From positions 62,001 through 126,000 of the forward strand of contig CBDDLT010000010.1 in assembly GCA_965230755.1 (NCBI GenBank): DNA of 64,000 nt, in the 5' to 3' direction. Each line of letters begins with the position of its first letter. Position 1 is the first letter of the stretch. The notes under the pieces are model-generated. The model worked only from the letters and a program-made list of their open reading frames with translations, was not told the DNA's origin and searched no databases. The stretch comes from DATFJT01 sp965230755. GTDB lineage: Bacteria > Bacteroidota > Bacteroidia > Chitinophagales > Saprospiraceae. Both the position numbers and the translations under genes were made by a program. Of this stretch, positions 25,262 through 35,241 are shown piece after piece.

Positions 25262-28200
25262 ATGATCGTTAGAACCGTCATTTTTTATTTATTTGGCTTG
25301 ACCATATTCTACCTAAACCTGAACCTATTCAACGAGCCACATAAGAAATATTCTTCTAGTAGTCCATTCTTGGATTGCGAGCTTATTATTGATAGAATTA
25401 CTGTAGGCGACTGTGTTTATGGTGATGAAACAGGAAATAGCTCTAAGCTCATCATTGCTGCTTTTGTTAACGGCGTAGATATTCCTGTTGGTGATTTAAT
25501 CGTAGTTGATTTTCAAGGTCAGCAGGAATTTATAGACCCTTTTGATATATCCTGTCCACAGTTTGCCAGCTTTATTGTGACATCGGACGGAAGTACTTAT
25601 GACTTAACTGTAAGTACTCTATCTGGCGATTGCTCTGAGATCATTCGTTCGGTAACACTACCGGAAAACTGCGATCCACTATTATGTCAGGCTGGAATCA
25701 GCACCGGTGGAAAAGTCTATAGTGATTATAACAGCAATGGTGTTCAGGATTCTTCTGAAAATGGGATTGTTGGTATTCCGATAAAAATTTACGGAGATGA
25801 TCAATTACTAGCTGAAACGATGTCAGGTACAAACGGAATATGGGCAACTAATAATATTACACCGGGCATTCCTATCAGGGTTGAATTTGAAGTCCCTTCA
25901 GGTCTTTTCGATGGTGGACCCGGAGCTGAAAGCAATACGAATATTCAAATGGCTGCATCCGGAGAATGCGGATTGAGCTTGGGAATAAATGCAACCCAAG
26001 CCTATGTTGATGAAGACCCATGGATTAGTACGACTTATTTTTCTAAAGGCGATGTCACCGATAGCATTTCTGAAGCTGCCGGACAGCCGACCATTGTATT
26101 GAACAAATATTTTACACCCGAAGGAGGGCCCGTACTAGGCCCAGGTGGAAATTACTATATTTCCAACGCCTATGAAACGGGTTCTGTTTGGGGACTCTCT
26201 TACCAAAAGTCATCGCATAATTTGTTTTCATCTGCATTCCTAAAGAGACAAGCAGCTTGGGGACCTCATGGTTTAGGAGCAATTTATAGAACCTCATTAT
26301 CCGATTTTTTCCCCGACCCTCCTGCTTCAGTAGATTACGAGTACTACGGCAGAACAAACCTTTTACTCAATTTGGATCATATTGGTATTGAGACCGGTGA
26401 TGAAAGCACTATTAATCGAGATTTACCTCAATCACCGAATGCATTCTCACATGATTCTGACGTTTTTGATCTTATTGGCAAGTGGGGATTAGGAGATATG
26501 GATATTAATGATGAAGAGGACATTTTATATGTGGTCAATTTATTTACCAAGTCTATCGTCGTAATAGAGATAGGAAATCCATTGCGATTACCTATCACAG
26601 CCAATAGTGTAACAGAGGTACCTATTCCGAACCCAGGCTGTTCTGATGATAGTGATTGGCGACCATGGGGATTAAAATACCACGACAATAAATTATATGT
26701 TGGTGGAGTCTGTTCAGCGGAATCCACTCAAAATCCGGAGGATCTATGGGCCTACGTCTACGCATGGGATGGACAAAATTTCGAATCTGTCGTAGATTTT
26801 AATTTGAGCTACCCTAAGGGTCCGGTTATTGGCAACCTGTGCACAGATTTTATTCCTTGGTCCCCCGATTTCAATAATTACCGAGTGGTAAATGATATTG
26901 CTTGCGGACCTTCGCCAGTCTTAAGTGATATTGAATTCGACCCTGACGGAAATATGATTTTGGGTATAGGCGATCGCTTCGGATATCAGACCGGTGGTAG
27001 AGATTACGGACCGGACCCAAACGACATGTTGAATTACATCAGCTTCACCGGTGGTGATATCTTGAAACTGTATAAACTACAAGATGACTACCTACTTGAA
27101 AAGAATGCTTCAAGCGGTTTTTACACTTCTCCGGGAGCCAATAATAATGAGGGAGTCTGCGGAGGTGAATTTTTCTTCGAGGATGCCTTCTATCAATGGC
27201 ATCGCGAAAGTGCACTCGGAGCTTTAGCTCTGCATCCAAGTTACAATACCGTTTTGTCTACTTTGATGGATCCGGCGACTGTTTGGTCCAACGGATGGAG
27301 TCAACTCAATAATTCAGATGGAAGAAAAAATGTTAGCTATTCCATCTTTGCCGGAGAAATCGGAACCTTTGGCAAGTCGGCAGGCCTGGGGGACATCGAG
27401 TTATTGGTTGGTTCGTCCACTGAAGCTGGTGTTAGTGTCTCGGTGGGTAACTATGTTTGGTTCGATGAAGATGAAGATGGAATTCAAGATCCTGAAGAAA
27501 ATCCAGTTCCTGATCTAATGGTTAAACTTTATGATGTTGATGGAGTCATTGTAGACAGTACTCTTACTTCCCCAAAAGGGCTCTATTACTTCACCAATTT
27601 ATTGCCTGACACGGAATATTATCTTACCCTTGGCGAGTTAGACAATTATTCGGGAAGTAGTCTCTTAATTAATGGAGATTATTACGTTCCCTGTCAATGG
27701 CAGGTTAGAATGGGCTTTGGAAACAAAAACAACGATTCTGATGCACGTAATTTGGATAGTAATGCCCCATTTAATATTCAGAATTTTATAGGTCATCGTT
27801 TTTCTACTTCTGGCAACAATGAAAATGACTTTTCTCTTGACTTTGGTTTGATAACTTGTAGAAATACGGGGATTAATAATTTAATCTTGGATATATGCCA
27901 AAATGATTCAATTTTATTCATGGATCAGTGGTTTTCTGAAAATCATCTCAGCGATACTTTTATCCTTCACAGTGAGGCACTTTACGCATGTGATTCAATT
28001 GTTCAAGTACAAGTCAATGTTCTCGAAACAAGTACTGCAACCATGGAAATTGCAATCTGTCCGGGTGAAAGTGTACAAATTGGAAATGAAACATTCGATG
28101 AAAATAGACTGTCAGGAATAGTTGTTTACAGAGGTCAAAATATTAATGGTTGTGACTCAATTGTTCAGGTCGAATTGGAGTTGTTGGAGCATAGTTTTGC

Positions 28201-29044
28201 TCAGGTAGAAACCAGTATCTGTCCAGGAGAAACGGTTCAAATTGGGAATGAAGTATTTGATGAAAACAGGCTATCAGGAGATGTCATTTATTCTGGTCAA
28301 AACATCTATGGTTGCGACTCTACCGTTGAAGTCAATGTCACTTTACTTGAAGAAAGCTTTGGCCTATTAGATACCATTCTATGTCCAGGTGAAATGATTC
28401 AAATAGATAATCAAATTTTTGATGAGAACTTTACCTCGGGATCAATTCGATTCAGTGGGGTCAATTTTGATGGATGCGATTCAATATTGGATGTGAACAT
28501 TGATTATTATGAAAACTTGCTCGGTATTCAGTATTTATACGAAATTGATTACGGAGATTCTGTCCAACTAGAGCCCTACTGGTATTATGACTTTGAACAA
28601 TTCTATTGGACTCCGGACCAGGACTTAAGTTGTGTGAATTGCGCCTTCCCTTGGGCATCCCCACTTGAAACTACAGATTACTTTCTAACGGGAATAGATA
28701 TCAATGGTTGCCCTTATGAAACCAAAACCAAAGTGGTTGTAAGAAATGTAAAGAATATATACATCCCCAATATATTTTCACCAAATGGAGATGGGGTCAA
28801 TGATTTTTTCACTGTCTATGCCACTCCTTTTCTAGAGATTGTCGAGGAGTTATTGATTTTTGATCGTTGGGGTAATTTTATTATTCGAATTACCGATTTC
28901 GAACACAGCGTAGATCCTGAAGGTTGGGACGGCACATTTAAAGGAAGAGATATGAATCCTGCTGTTTTTGCCTACGTTGCCCGTGTGAGATGGAAAGACG
29001 GCGAAAGAGGAGTTTATCATGGTGATGTTACACTAATAAGATAA
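25262..29044 (+). CDS. Large surface protein with SdrD-like domains, 54-aa repeats and type B T9SS sorting domain
   Basis: A 1260-aa secreted protein. The signal is near residues 1-20. An SdrD B-like domain starts near 149 (GKVYSDYNSNGVQDSSENG) and another near 729 (VGNYVWFDEDEDGIQDPEEN). Both carry the DxNxNGxxD calcium-binding pattern. Four repeats of about 54 residues fill 870-1080 (ICPGESVQIGNETF type, each ending in GCDS and VxVxL). The last 95 residues, IPNIFSPNGDGVNDFF to the end, are the gliding-type (type B) C-terminal sorting domain that sends the protein through the type IX system. The middle (about 300-700) resembles a repeated-strand, propeller-like region with no enzyme motif. 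It is probably an adhesin or gliding surface protein. Confidence 0.9.
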   Translation: MIVRTVIFYLFGLTIFYLNLNLFNEPHKKYSSSSPFLDCELIIDRITVGDCVYGDETGNSSKLIIAAFVNGVDIPVGDLIVVDFQGQQEFIDPFDISCPQFASFIVTSDGSTYDLTVSTLSGDCSEIIRSVTLPENCDPLLCQAGISTGGKVYSDYNSNGVQDSSENGIVGIPIKIYGDDQLLAETMSGTNGIWATNNITPGIPIRVEFEVPSGLFDGGPGAESNTNIQMAASGECGLSLGINATQAYVDEDPWISTTYFSKGDVTDSISEAAGQPTIVLNKYFTPEGGPVLGPGGNYYISNAYETGSVWGLSYQKSSHNLFSSAFLKRQAAWGPHGLGAIYRTSLSDFFPDPPASVDYEYYGRTNLLLNLDHIGIETGDESTINRDLPQSPNAFSHDSDVFDLIGKWGLGDMDINDEEDILYVVNLFTKSIVVIEIGNPLRLPITANSVTEVPIPNPGCSDDSDWRPWGLKYHDNKLYVGGVCSAESTQNPEDLWAYVYAWDGQNFESVVDFNLSYPKGPVIGNLCTDFIPWSPDFNNYRVVNDIACGPSPVLSDIEFDPDGNMILGIGDRFGYQTGGRDYGPDPNDMLNYISFTGGDILKLYKLQDDYLLEKNASSGFYTSPGANNNEGVCGGEFFFEDAFYQWHRESALGALALHPSYNTVLSTLMDPATVWSNGWSQLNNSDGRKNVSYSIFAGEIGTFGKSAGLGDIELLVGSSTEAGVSVSVGNYVWFDEDEDGIQDPEENPVPDLMVKLYDVDGVIVDSTLTSPKGLYYFTNLLPDTEYYLTLGELDNYSGSSLLINGDYYVPCQWQVRMGFGNKNNDSDARNLDSNAPFNIQNFIGHRFSTSGNNENDFSLDFGLITCRNTGINNLILDICQNDSILFMDQWFSENHLSDTFILHSEALYACDSIVQVQVNVLETSTATMEIAICPGESVQIGNETFDENRLSGIVVYRGQNINGCDSIVQVELELLEHSFAQVETSICPGETVQIGNEVFDENRLSGDVIYSGQNIYGCDSTVEVNVTLLEESFGLLDTILCPGEMIQIDNQIFDENFTSGSIRFSGVNFDGCDSILDVNIDYYENLLGIQYLYEIDYGDSVQLEPYWYYDFEQFYWTPDQDLSCVNCAFPWASPLETTDYFLTGIDINGCPYETKTKVVVRNVKNIYIPNIFSPNGDGVNDFFTVYATPFLEIVEELLIFDRWGNFIIRITDFEHSVDPEGWDGTFKGRDMNPAVFAYVARVRWKDGERGVYHGDVTLIR

Positions 29045-29114
29045 TTATCGCTGGTAATTATCTGTTCATTTCTCTGTTTAGCTTTCCCAATCATTCAAGA
29101 TCGATCCCAAACGA

Positions 29115-29148
29115 GAGCACAGCTGGCAATTTAAGTGTGCTCCTTTTA
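29115..29148 (+). terminator. Intrinsic terminator after the 1260-aa surface protein gene
   Basis: GAGCACA at 29115 pairs with TGTGCTC at 29136 (7 bp, 14-base loop), followed by CTTTTAT. It lies 70 bp after the stop of the plus-strand gene. Confidence 0.65.
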
Positions 29149-29180
29149 TATGCCTGTTCAATCCATATTTTACTATGCAT

Positions 29181-30278
29181 TTAATCCACCATCACATCCC
29201 TAAATTCTATATCAAAATATCCACCATGTCCGGAACATCTCACGTTAAGTTTTGCTAGCTTATGTACATCTCTTGCTACTCCTCCAAAGGTAACTTTTGC
29301 CTCTACTGGATTATTTGTCACCAAGGTCTTGCTTACCCTATAATTGTCCACTACTTCACCAAGTCTTACCTGTTCAGCCCAGTAATCGTAACTGTTATTG
29401 CTATCGATCAATTTACCACTTCTCCCGCCATAAAGGTAAAATTCGAGGTCAGGACCGATATTGGTAATTCTAAAGAAGCATTCGATGTTTTGACCAACTT
29501 GTTTTACATCCAATAATTCTACTTTAGTATTGTTTGATTCAAATGTTTTTTGAGCGCTACGACTACTTCTCGATCTACTGAGATGATCTGATGATCTATA
29601 AGGCTCTTTACTACTAATAGAACTTCTGCGTCTTTCATTTTCCTCTTCCTCCAGTTTAAGAATAAAAGGAGTTTTACTGATAAATCCCTTTGCATTGACG
29701 ATCATTGGATTACCAGAACGTGTACTGATAACTTTGATCAATAATCTGTATTGATCATTGGACTCTGTTAAAGTGCCCGTTACTACAGCATCTATTCCTT
29801 TATGACTACCAAAGTTATCTTTAAAACTTAGACCAACTTCACTTACTCCCTCAACCGTCTTAGCAGCATCTCGGTTTTTTTGATTTTGTTCGTAGTCATA
29901 ATCATCGGTGGTGCCATCCAATATTTTCTCAGCCCCGGTTAATATCCCATTAAGATTGATCTTGCCTTTGTGTTCCGAGGTTTTACTTAAATCGTGAATC
30001 CCGGTTACGGAAAAGGAGAGAGCCGCATTGGAGAGAGCTAAAGAAAACTCCTCGGCAAGACTTGCACCTAGCTTAGATATTTTCCCTTCAGTATCCGTAA
30101 AATCCTCCACCACAACGCTATTGAATCTTTTCTTTTTAGATAATTGTCCATTTTTCGCATCTAATTTCGAAGCTATATTCTGGGCTAAGCCATCGACCTC
30201 GTTATCTACAAAATTCTGTGAGAATACTGTTAAAGGAATCAAGAAAGTAAAAATCAAAAAGGAAATAAAAGTTTTCAT
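29181..30278 (-). CDS. FlgO/CsgG-like secreted protein (365 aa)
   Basis: A signal peptide (residues 1-20) is followed by a domain with RFNSVVVEDFTDTEGKISKLGASLAEEFSLAL, the strand-helix pattern of FlgO/CsgG-like proteins. AVVTGTLTES and YRLLIKVISTRSG complete the fold. A low-complexity Ser/Arg-rich linker (about 215-245) leads to a C-terminal beta domain of unknown type. It is the third gene of the EAD11 operon, 58 bp after the 169-aa gene. The role could be outer-membrane or periplasmic assembly. Function is unknown. Confidence 0.65.
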   Translation of the reverse strand: MKTFISFLIFTFLIPLTVFSQNFVDNEVDGLAQNIASKLDAKNGQLSKKKRFNSVVVEDFTDTEGKISKLGASLAEEFSLALSNAALSFSVTGIHDLSKTSEHKGKINLNGILTGAEKILDGTTDDYDYEQNQKNRDAAKTVEGVSEVGLSFKDNFGSHKGIDAVVTGTLTESNDQYRLLIKVISTRSGNPMIVNAKGFISKTPFILKLEEEENERRRSSISSKEPYRSSDHLSRSRSSRSAQKTFESNNTKVELLDVKQVGQNIECFFRITNIGPDLEFYLYGGRSGKLIDSNNSYDYWAEQVRLGEVVDNYRVSKTLVTNNPVEAKVTFGGVARDVHKLAKLNVRCSGHGGYFDIEFRDVMVD

Positions 30279-30336
30279 ATCAAAATAATTTTGGCGGTTG
30301 AAAAAGAAAATTCGATGAATACTGTATGCTTGAATG

Positions 30337-30846
30337 TTAATCTAAATGTTTTGGCAAGGATGGAAATTTTGTAATTCGACCCCTTGTCGAAACCAAGACC
30401 TTTTGAGTTTCCACCTCTATGAGTTTTACATATATTGTGAATGACTCACCGGAATCCACGATGGTTCCGTACAACAAATGTTTCATCCCGAGTAGCTTTC
30501 CCATCTTGACTGCACTCATTGGATCGATGAGCTCTTTTCGAATAAGCCCCTGCTCCTTCAGTAATTCTTCCAGCTTACTTCTATCTAAAACTGAAAATTT
30601 TGTTTGATCGAGCTCCGACAAATAATAAGAGAATTCTTCTGCTAGAAAACGACCTAATTCTGTTGGAGCAACCTCCCCATCCGTAAAGTCCGAAACCATT
30701 ATATTGTGAACATTCTGACCTTGAATTCTTAGTTTTTCCATAAAAGGTTCAGCCAGCTTCCAAATTTCCTTGGTAGTCATGTCCTGACCTACTGAAATAG
30801 AAAATGTGAGAAGCATCAAAATTATTACTGTAATTAGTTTTTGCAT
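30337..30846 (-). CDS. FlgO/CsgG-like secreted protein (169 aa)
   Basis: A short secreted protein (signal 1-20). NIMVSDFTDGEVAPTELGRFLAEEFSYYLSEL is followed by FSVLDRSKLEELLKEQGL and MGKLLGMKHLLYGTIVDSG, a compact FlgO/CsgG-like module also seen in the 365-aa neighbour. It overlaps the EAD11 gene by 13 bp and is clearly co-transcribed with it. No lipobox is seen. The function is not known, but two related modules in one operon suggest subunits of one complex. Confidence 0.68.
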   Translation of the reverse strand: MQKLITVIILMLLTFSISVGQDMTTKEIWKLAEPFMEKLRIQGQNVHNIMVSDFTDGEVAPTELGRFLAEEFSYYLSELDQTKFSVLDRSKLEELLKEQGLIRKELIDPMSAVKMGKLLGMKHLLYGTIVDSGESFTIYVKLIEVETQKVLVSTRGRITKFPSLPKHLD

Positions 30847-31865
30847 GGTTCAAATTTTTTCAAGTGATCATTCATATTGAATTGTTTAATAAAATTCTCC
30901 AGGAAGGATTCGTAAGCCCTGCGGAAGTCTGCTCCTGGGCCTCCTACTGGAATAACTATTTTCGAAACCTCGCCATTGACGTTGTTCAGAATTTTCAGAG
31001 CCACTTCTCCCTTTGCCACAAAAAATATATGACCAAGAGTGTCAGTGGATTGATATACCAACTTCTCCTTTATAAGACATAAGCATTTAACATTACTGGG
31101 AAGTGATATACTCTCCATGATTTCCATTCCATCCTCCCATAGTCTGGATCGGTAAGCAGTATTAAAATCCGAGCGAAAGAAAGAAGTCGTAACTTGATAA
31201 GATTCTTTACTCAATAAGGAATAGAGGCTTTCTAAAATTCTGCTATCCTCAATAAGATCAACATCGACGAGGGCAAGCGAACCCTTAAATTTTTCATTGT
31301 ATAGATTTATTGTAGGGATTTCTGGCATTAAATTCCGCTGAGTATTAGTATTGTTAAGCTTAATCTCTTCATTCTGCGGTTGGTCCTTTGTTTTTTCAAA
31401 CTCATTTTTATCTATTTTAATGGGGTCACCTTGAGTACCCTGAATTTCTATTGGACCTGCTGCTCCATTAGGACCATTTATTGAACTCCAGAGATTAAAT
31501 TTCTGATTTGAGTTCAACCAATTTAAGAGCAATACTAAACCCAGTAATATTGGAATGATTAACCGTAATTGTTTGAGGATGGATAGAAATCTACCTGATT
31601 TACTAGGATCAAAAGTTTTAGTTTCATATTCATATATAAAATCGAGCATGGCTTTACGAATCTTACTTCTTTCTACCCGATAATCATCTTCCTTCAGCAC
31701 ACCAGCTCGATTGCTTTTCTCAATTTCATTCAACCTGGAAGACAAAACCTCAGCCTCCTGCCGTTTACTTCTACTCAGTTGAGTACTGAGTAGAAGTGCT
31801 ATTGCTCTTTTTAATTCGCCAAGGGCAATTAGTTCTTTGATTTCTTGTTTCTCTGTATGATCCAT
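30834..31865 (-). CDS. EAD11-domain membrane protein
   Basis: A 343-aa protein. Residues 1-80 match effector-associated domain 11 (ELIALGELKRAIALLL, EAEVLSSRLNEIEKSNRAG, RKAMLDFIYEYE). A membrane helix follows at about 102-116 (LIIPILLGLVLLLNW). The C-terminal 160 residues (LALVDVDLIED, YQVTTSFFRSDFNTAYRSRLW) lie beyond the helix and look like another CsgG/FlgO-type fold; that is inference. EAD domains are adaptors that link effectors to sensors in bacterial conflict systems. This places a cytoplasmic adaptor on a membrane protein with an external module, and with two secreted partners encoded behind it. Confidence 0.72.
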   Translation of the reverse strand: MDHTEKQEIKELIALGELKRAIALLLSTQLSRSKRQEAEVLSSRLNEIEKSNRAGVLKEDDYRVERSKIRKAMLDFIYEYETKTFDPSKSGRFLSILKQLRLIIPILLGLVLLLNWLNSNQKFNLWSSINGPNGAAGPIEIQGTQGDPIKIDKNEFEKTKDQPQNEEIKLNNTNTQRNLMPEIPTINLYNEKFKGSLALVDVDLIEDSRILESLYSLLSKESYQVTTSFFRSDFNTAYRSRLWEDGMEIMESISLPSNVKCLCLIKEKLVYQSTDTLGHIFFVAKGEVALKILNNVNGEVSKIVIPVGGPGADFRRAYESFLENFIKQFNMNDHLKKFEPCKN

Positions 31866-32174
31866 TAATCAATTCCTTATAGCTTTTCGCTATTCATAGG
31901 AGGAACAGATGTCCTATCCTTTCGAATCAAATCTACCTTCAATAATTAATGGTCAATTTAAATGAGAATCACTGCCTGAAGAATATAACTTTAGTTATAG
32001 TGAGATTAAAGATGTGCTTATTTCGATACCTGAGTAAATGGCTTGGCAGATGCGTTTAAGCCACTTTAATGAATCAAGAAAACCTGTCTATCACATCTAA
32101 CGGTTTGAAGATCCTAGGCATTAACTTGGGTTAACCTGTAGTCATAACTCATAAGAAACTTGGAATCAAAAAGC
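31866..32174. other. Intergenic region without visible gene
   Basis: The 309-bp gap contains no long frame, tRNA-like fold or clear hairpin. It should hold the promoter of the EAD11 operon in its left part. I could not assign -33/-7 elements. Confidence 0.4.
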
Positions 32175-32861
32175 TCAGGACAAATTAGAAATAATATAAT
32201 CGATGAGTTTATTCGGTTCTATTTTATCAATTGGATGTTTTACCTGATCCAATTGAATCAATGTCGAGTTAGGCAACAATTGAGCAACATGTTCGGACTC
32301 TTCATAACTGACCATATTATCCAAACTCCCTACTCCAATGACCACCTCTTGACCAATCCTTTTGAAATCAGAATCCGTCAATTTTGCTCCTTTGGCCATC
32401 ATGATCATCATTTCTCCAGTTTTATTCATTATTAGCTTCCAATCCTGAGGATGATGCTCGAGCCTTAATTTCTCAGCAAATTGCGGTACTTTCTCTTCTA
32501 TTTTGGCCGGATTCATCATCCTAAGCTCATTTTCTGCCGCTTCTATATCCCAGTTAAATTTAGTGCCAAGAGTAAGGATTTTTGTAATCATTGTCGGAAC
32601 TTTTAAAGCAGTATATAAGGATACATAACCACCCATACTATATCCAAAAATCTTGACCTGCTCTAAAGAATGTGTTTCCAGATAATCGAGCACATTTTGA
32701 GAAAAAAGATCGATTGAAAATTCGTTCGATGACTCGCTTCCTCCATGTCCTTCAAAATTCAAGCAATGTACCTCAAAGGATTCCTCAAGTTTTTCCTTTA
32801 TCTCGGAAAATTGTTTTTCGCTACCTAGGGCACCGTGTAACAAAAGGAGTTTATCTTTCAT
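32175..32861 (-). CDS. Alpha/beta hydrolase
   Basis: A 228-aa cytoplasmic hydrolase. The oxyanion region is LLLHGALGSEKQF, the nucleophile elbow is GYSMGG (Ser near residue 84), a candidate acid Asp is in VGSLDNMV and the His is in QVKHPID near the C-terminus. I prefer the ATG at 32861: the longer frame would begin with TTG at 32882, and the hydrolase fold starts right after the ATG. The substrate cannot be told. MenH-like or carboxylesterase-like enzymes are both possible. It appears monocistronic. Confidence 0.85.
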   Translation of the reverse strand: MKDKLLLLHGALGSEKQFSEIKEKLEESFEVHCLNFEGHGGSESSNEFSIDLFSQNVLDYLETHSLEQVKIFGYSMGGYVSLYTALKVPTMITKILTLGTKFNWDIEAAENELRMMNPAKIEEKVPQFAEKLRLEHHPQDWKLIMNKTGEMMIMMAKGAKLTDSDFKRIGQEVVIGVGSLDNMVSYEESEHVAQLLPNSTLIQLDQVKHPIDKIEPNKLIDYIISNLS

Positions 32862-32954
32862 ATTGAATAATTTAAGTGTCAATGAATCTATTTAATGCAA
32901 TAGTAAAATACAGTTAGAACTTTAGATTTATTAGAATGGATCAAGATCAAATTA

Positions 32955-35126
32955 CTACTTCTTTAAAGCTCTTAGCAAATGAAATCTCTCCTGATCGTAT
33001 TCAATTTTAACAAAGTACAAAGCCTTTGGTAAATTCGACAAATCTACTTTGTCTGAATTCTCCTCCTTCACTAATTGACCATAGAGGTTGTAGATTTTTA
33101 TAGTCTGAATTGGCGCTTCCGTTTCAATGCGTAGAGGTCCTGTAGTGGGATTAGGGTAAATTATAGGATTCCTATTTTCCGATATGACTTCATTTGTTCG
33201 AACTGTCCTTATCACAGGGGAATCCTCTTCATTATAAATTTCGGGTGCCTCAAAATACCCGACTAATGCACTTTCAGCTTCGAATACTTCTTTACCCCAA
33301 CTCGGGACATTAATAACCGGTACGTCATTCTCCATTCCCAGATGTTTACCCACGACTATGATGCCTTTTTTAGTCTTAAACGAATTGTATAATTCAACAT
33401 TTAAAGGAGGTTGTGCGGTCAAGGTATCCCAAGTCCCTCGAACAATACTGCTGTATTGAGGTAGGGAAAAATTCGAATTGTATTGACGCACAAAAGAAGA
33501 CCAGGCCGAATAACCATTATAGTAAGGATTGGGCATATTAAAATATGCATTACTTGTGGTCATTGGACGCCGAGCTACGCCTAGGACGATCACTGATCCA
33601 TCTGCTGTAACCTTAATTGAGTTGCGAACTAATCTCGTAGTATTCAGATTAATCCAACCACTATTGGGATTGGGCCATCCATTAATGGATGGATCAGGAT
33701 GTGGTGCTCCAATGCCAGTAGTATTTTGTCCCATTTCCGCCACATAAGTACTGTGTTGTAATTCACCATCTTCCGTATTCAATTTACCCAACCAGCTAAT
33801 ATGAATATTACCGGAACTCCCAGTAAATTGATTTTGAAATCCAGAAAGAGACGGGTTGCTATTAATCGTGTTTCCCTCCCAGAAGTTCTCGACATTATTT
33901 CCATGACATCTTGCATTAACAACAATACTACTATTAGGCACACCAGAAGAATAGTCAATAGCCAAACCATCGATGTATTGATCAGGTGAAGAGTTGTGCT
34001 TAGTGTCATCATTCCGCACCTCATGATACAATCTTGACCACCAAAGTAGCTGCCCATTTTGATCCATCTTCATTACTGCAGGTTCGAAATCAGGATTTCC
34101 CCCAGGTAAAATGCTCTTTGCATTAAATCCTACGTACAAATCATCATTTCTTCGATCCACACAAACTGAAGAAGGACCGAAAGTAAAACTACTTCCTGGA
34201 CGATATCCAGTATAGCCTGGGCCATTCGTAGGGGCTTCGCCATCCGGATCACAAGGAGCGTCAAACAAAACGTCCAGCGGCCATTTTCCTTTTTTCGTCC
34301 CACCATTTCCATCGGACAGAATGAGATTATAATCCTCCTGAGTCCAGGATCGAAGGTTACAACGGCTATCGCGTTTAAATACGATTCCGCTGAAATCTAT
34401 TTCGCCCGCATAACTACTTGCTGGCGTTCCTCTAAACTCTCCACCTTCTACTTTCCAATGAGTTCTCCAGTTCTCAACTACATCTAAATTTCCTTCTGGA
34501 TCCAATCGATACATGGCCGACCAATTCCAATCATGAGAATCACCCCTTACGAAATATACACGACCTCTGGAGTCGACATCCCAAGGATGGTATAGCTTTG
34601 GATAATCTCCATCAGTGCATTTAGTATTATACGTCCATTCAAATTTTGTTGGCAAACCATTGACAAAATTATTGTCCAGTTTACCAATGAAATACCCCCC
34701 TTGTTCCATGTCCCGGGTATTTCCACTTATGTAAATATCTCCAGTTTCCTTCCTGGGTTCATTGCTAGTCTTTATGTAACGGATATCTTCTACTCCACCC
34801 ATAGATATGGTTACGGCACTTAAGATATTTTCTAAGGTACTATCTGTTTGCAAGATGAATCCGTATTTGTTTGTCCCTTGACTATTAGCAATATTTCCTG
34901 GATTAATCTCTACTTTATTAGTTTCTGGAGGAAGCCAATTGAGATCATCAGCAGATCCCGCAATCAAGATGGTACCATCGGATAACTGTACGATGTCATA
35001 AAAAGCTTCATTTCCCGAGTTTCCGGCGTAGAATAGACTATTCTGTGCCGTTAAACTGTTAAAGTTTATCGCAAATAATATGACAAGTAGCCATGGCTGG
35101 CATTGTATTAATTTCAACGGATTCAT
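32955..35126 (-). CDS. Secreted protein with type A T9SS sorting domain (723 aa)
   Basis: The signal peptide (1-27) is followed by a long beta-rich region with blocks such as ILIAGSADD, GDIYISGNTRD, LYVGFNAKSI and SIVVNARCHG, resembling a repetitive propeller or fibre. No catalytic motif was found. The C-terminal 75 residues (IIYPNPTTGPLRIETEAPIQ to the end, with KIYNLYGQLV) are a type A T9SS sorting domain. The protein is thus expected on the cell surface or in the medium. Function is unknown. Confidence 0.85.
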   Translation of the reverse strand: MNPLKLIQCQPWLLVILFAINFNSLTAQNSLFYAGNSGNEAFYDIVQLSDGTILIAGSADDLNWLPPETNKVEINPGNIANSQGTNKYGFILQTDSTLENILSAVTISMGGVEDIRYIKTSNEPRKETGDIYISGNTRDMEQGGYFIGKLDNNFVNGLPTKFEWTYNTKCTDGDYPKLYHPWDVDSRGRVYFVRGDSHDWNWSAMYRLDPEGNLDVVENWRTHWKVEGGEFRGTPASSYAGEIDFSGIVFKRDSRCNLRSWTQEDYNLILSDGNGGTKKGKWPLDVLFDAPCDPDGEAPTNGPGYTGYRPGSSFTFGPSSVCVDRRNDDLYVGFNAKSILPGGNPDFEPAVMKMDQNGQLLWWSRLYHEVRNDDTKHNSSPDQYIDGLAIDYSSGVPNSSIVVNARCHGNNVENFWEGNTINSNPSLSGFQNQFTGSSGNIHISWLGKLNTEDGELQHSTYVAEMGQNTTGIGAPHPDPSINGWPNPNSGWINLNTTRLVRNSIKVTADGSVIVLGVARRPMTTSNAYFNMPNPYYNGYSAWSSFVRQYNSNFSLPQYSSIVRGTWDTLTAQPPLNVELYNSFKTKKGIIVVGKHLGMENDVPVINVPSWGKEVFEAESALVGYFEAPEIYNEEDSPVIRTVRTNEVISENRNPIIYPNPTTGPLRIETEAPIQTIKIYNLYGQLVKEENSDKVDLSNLPKALYFVKIEYDQERFHLLRALKK

Positions 35127-35241
35127 CCTTCAGCTTTTTGAGTGCCATTGAAGTTAATACATTAATATGGGAGTATTGATTTCAGAACAAACTATATACG
35201 ATTTGAGCATTGTGTAAGGAAAAACGGATTATACTTGATTT

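Noticed and set aside
27890..28505. DNA-level tandem repeat as an independent element
   Set aside because: The repeats are coding and keep the reading frame of the surface protein.
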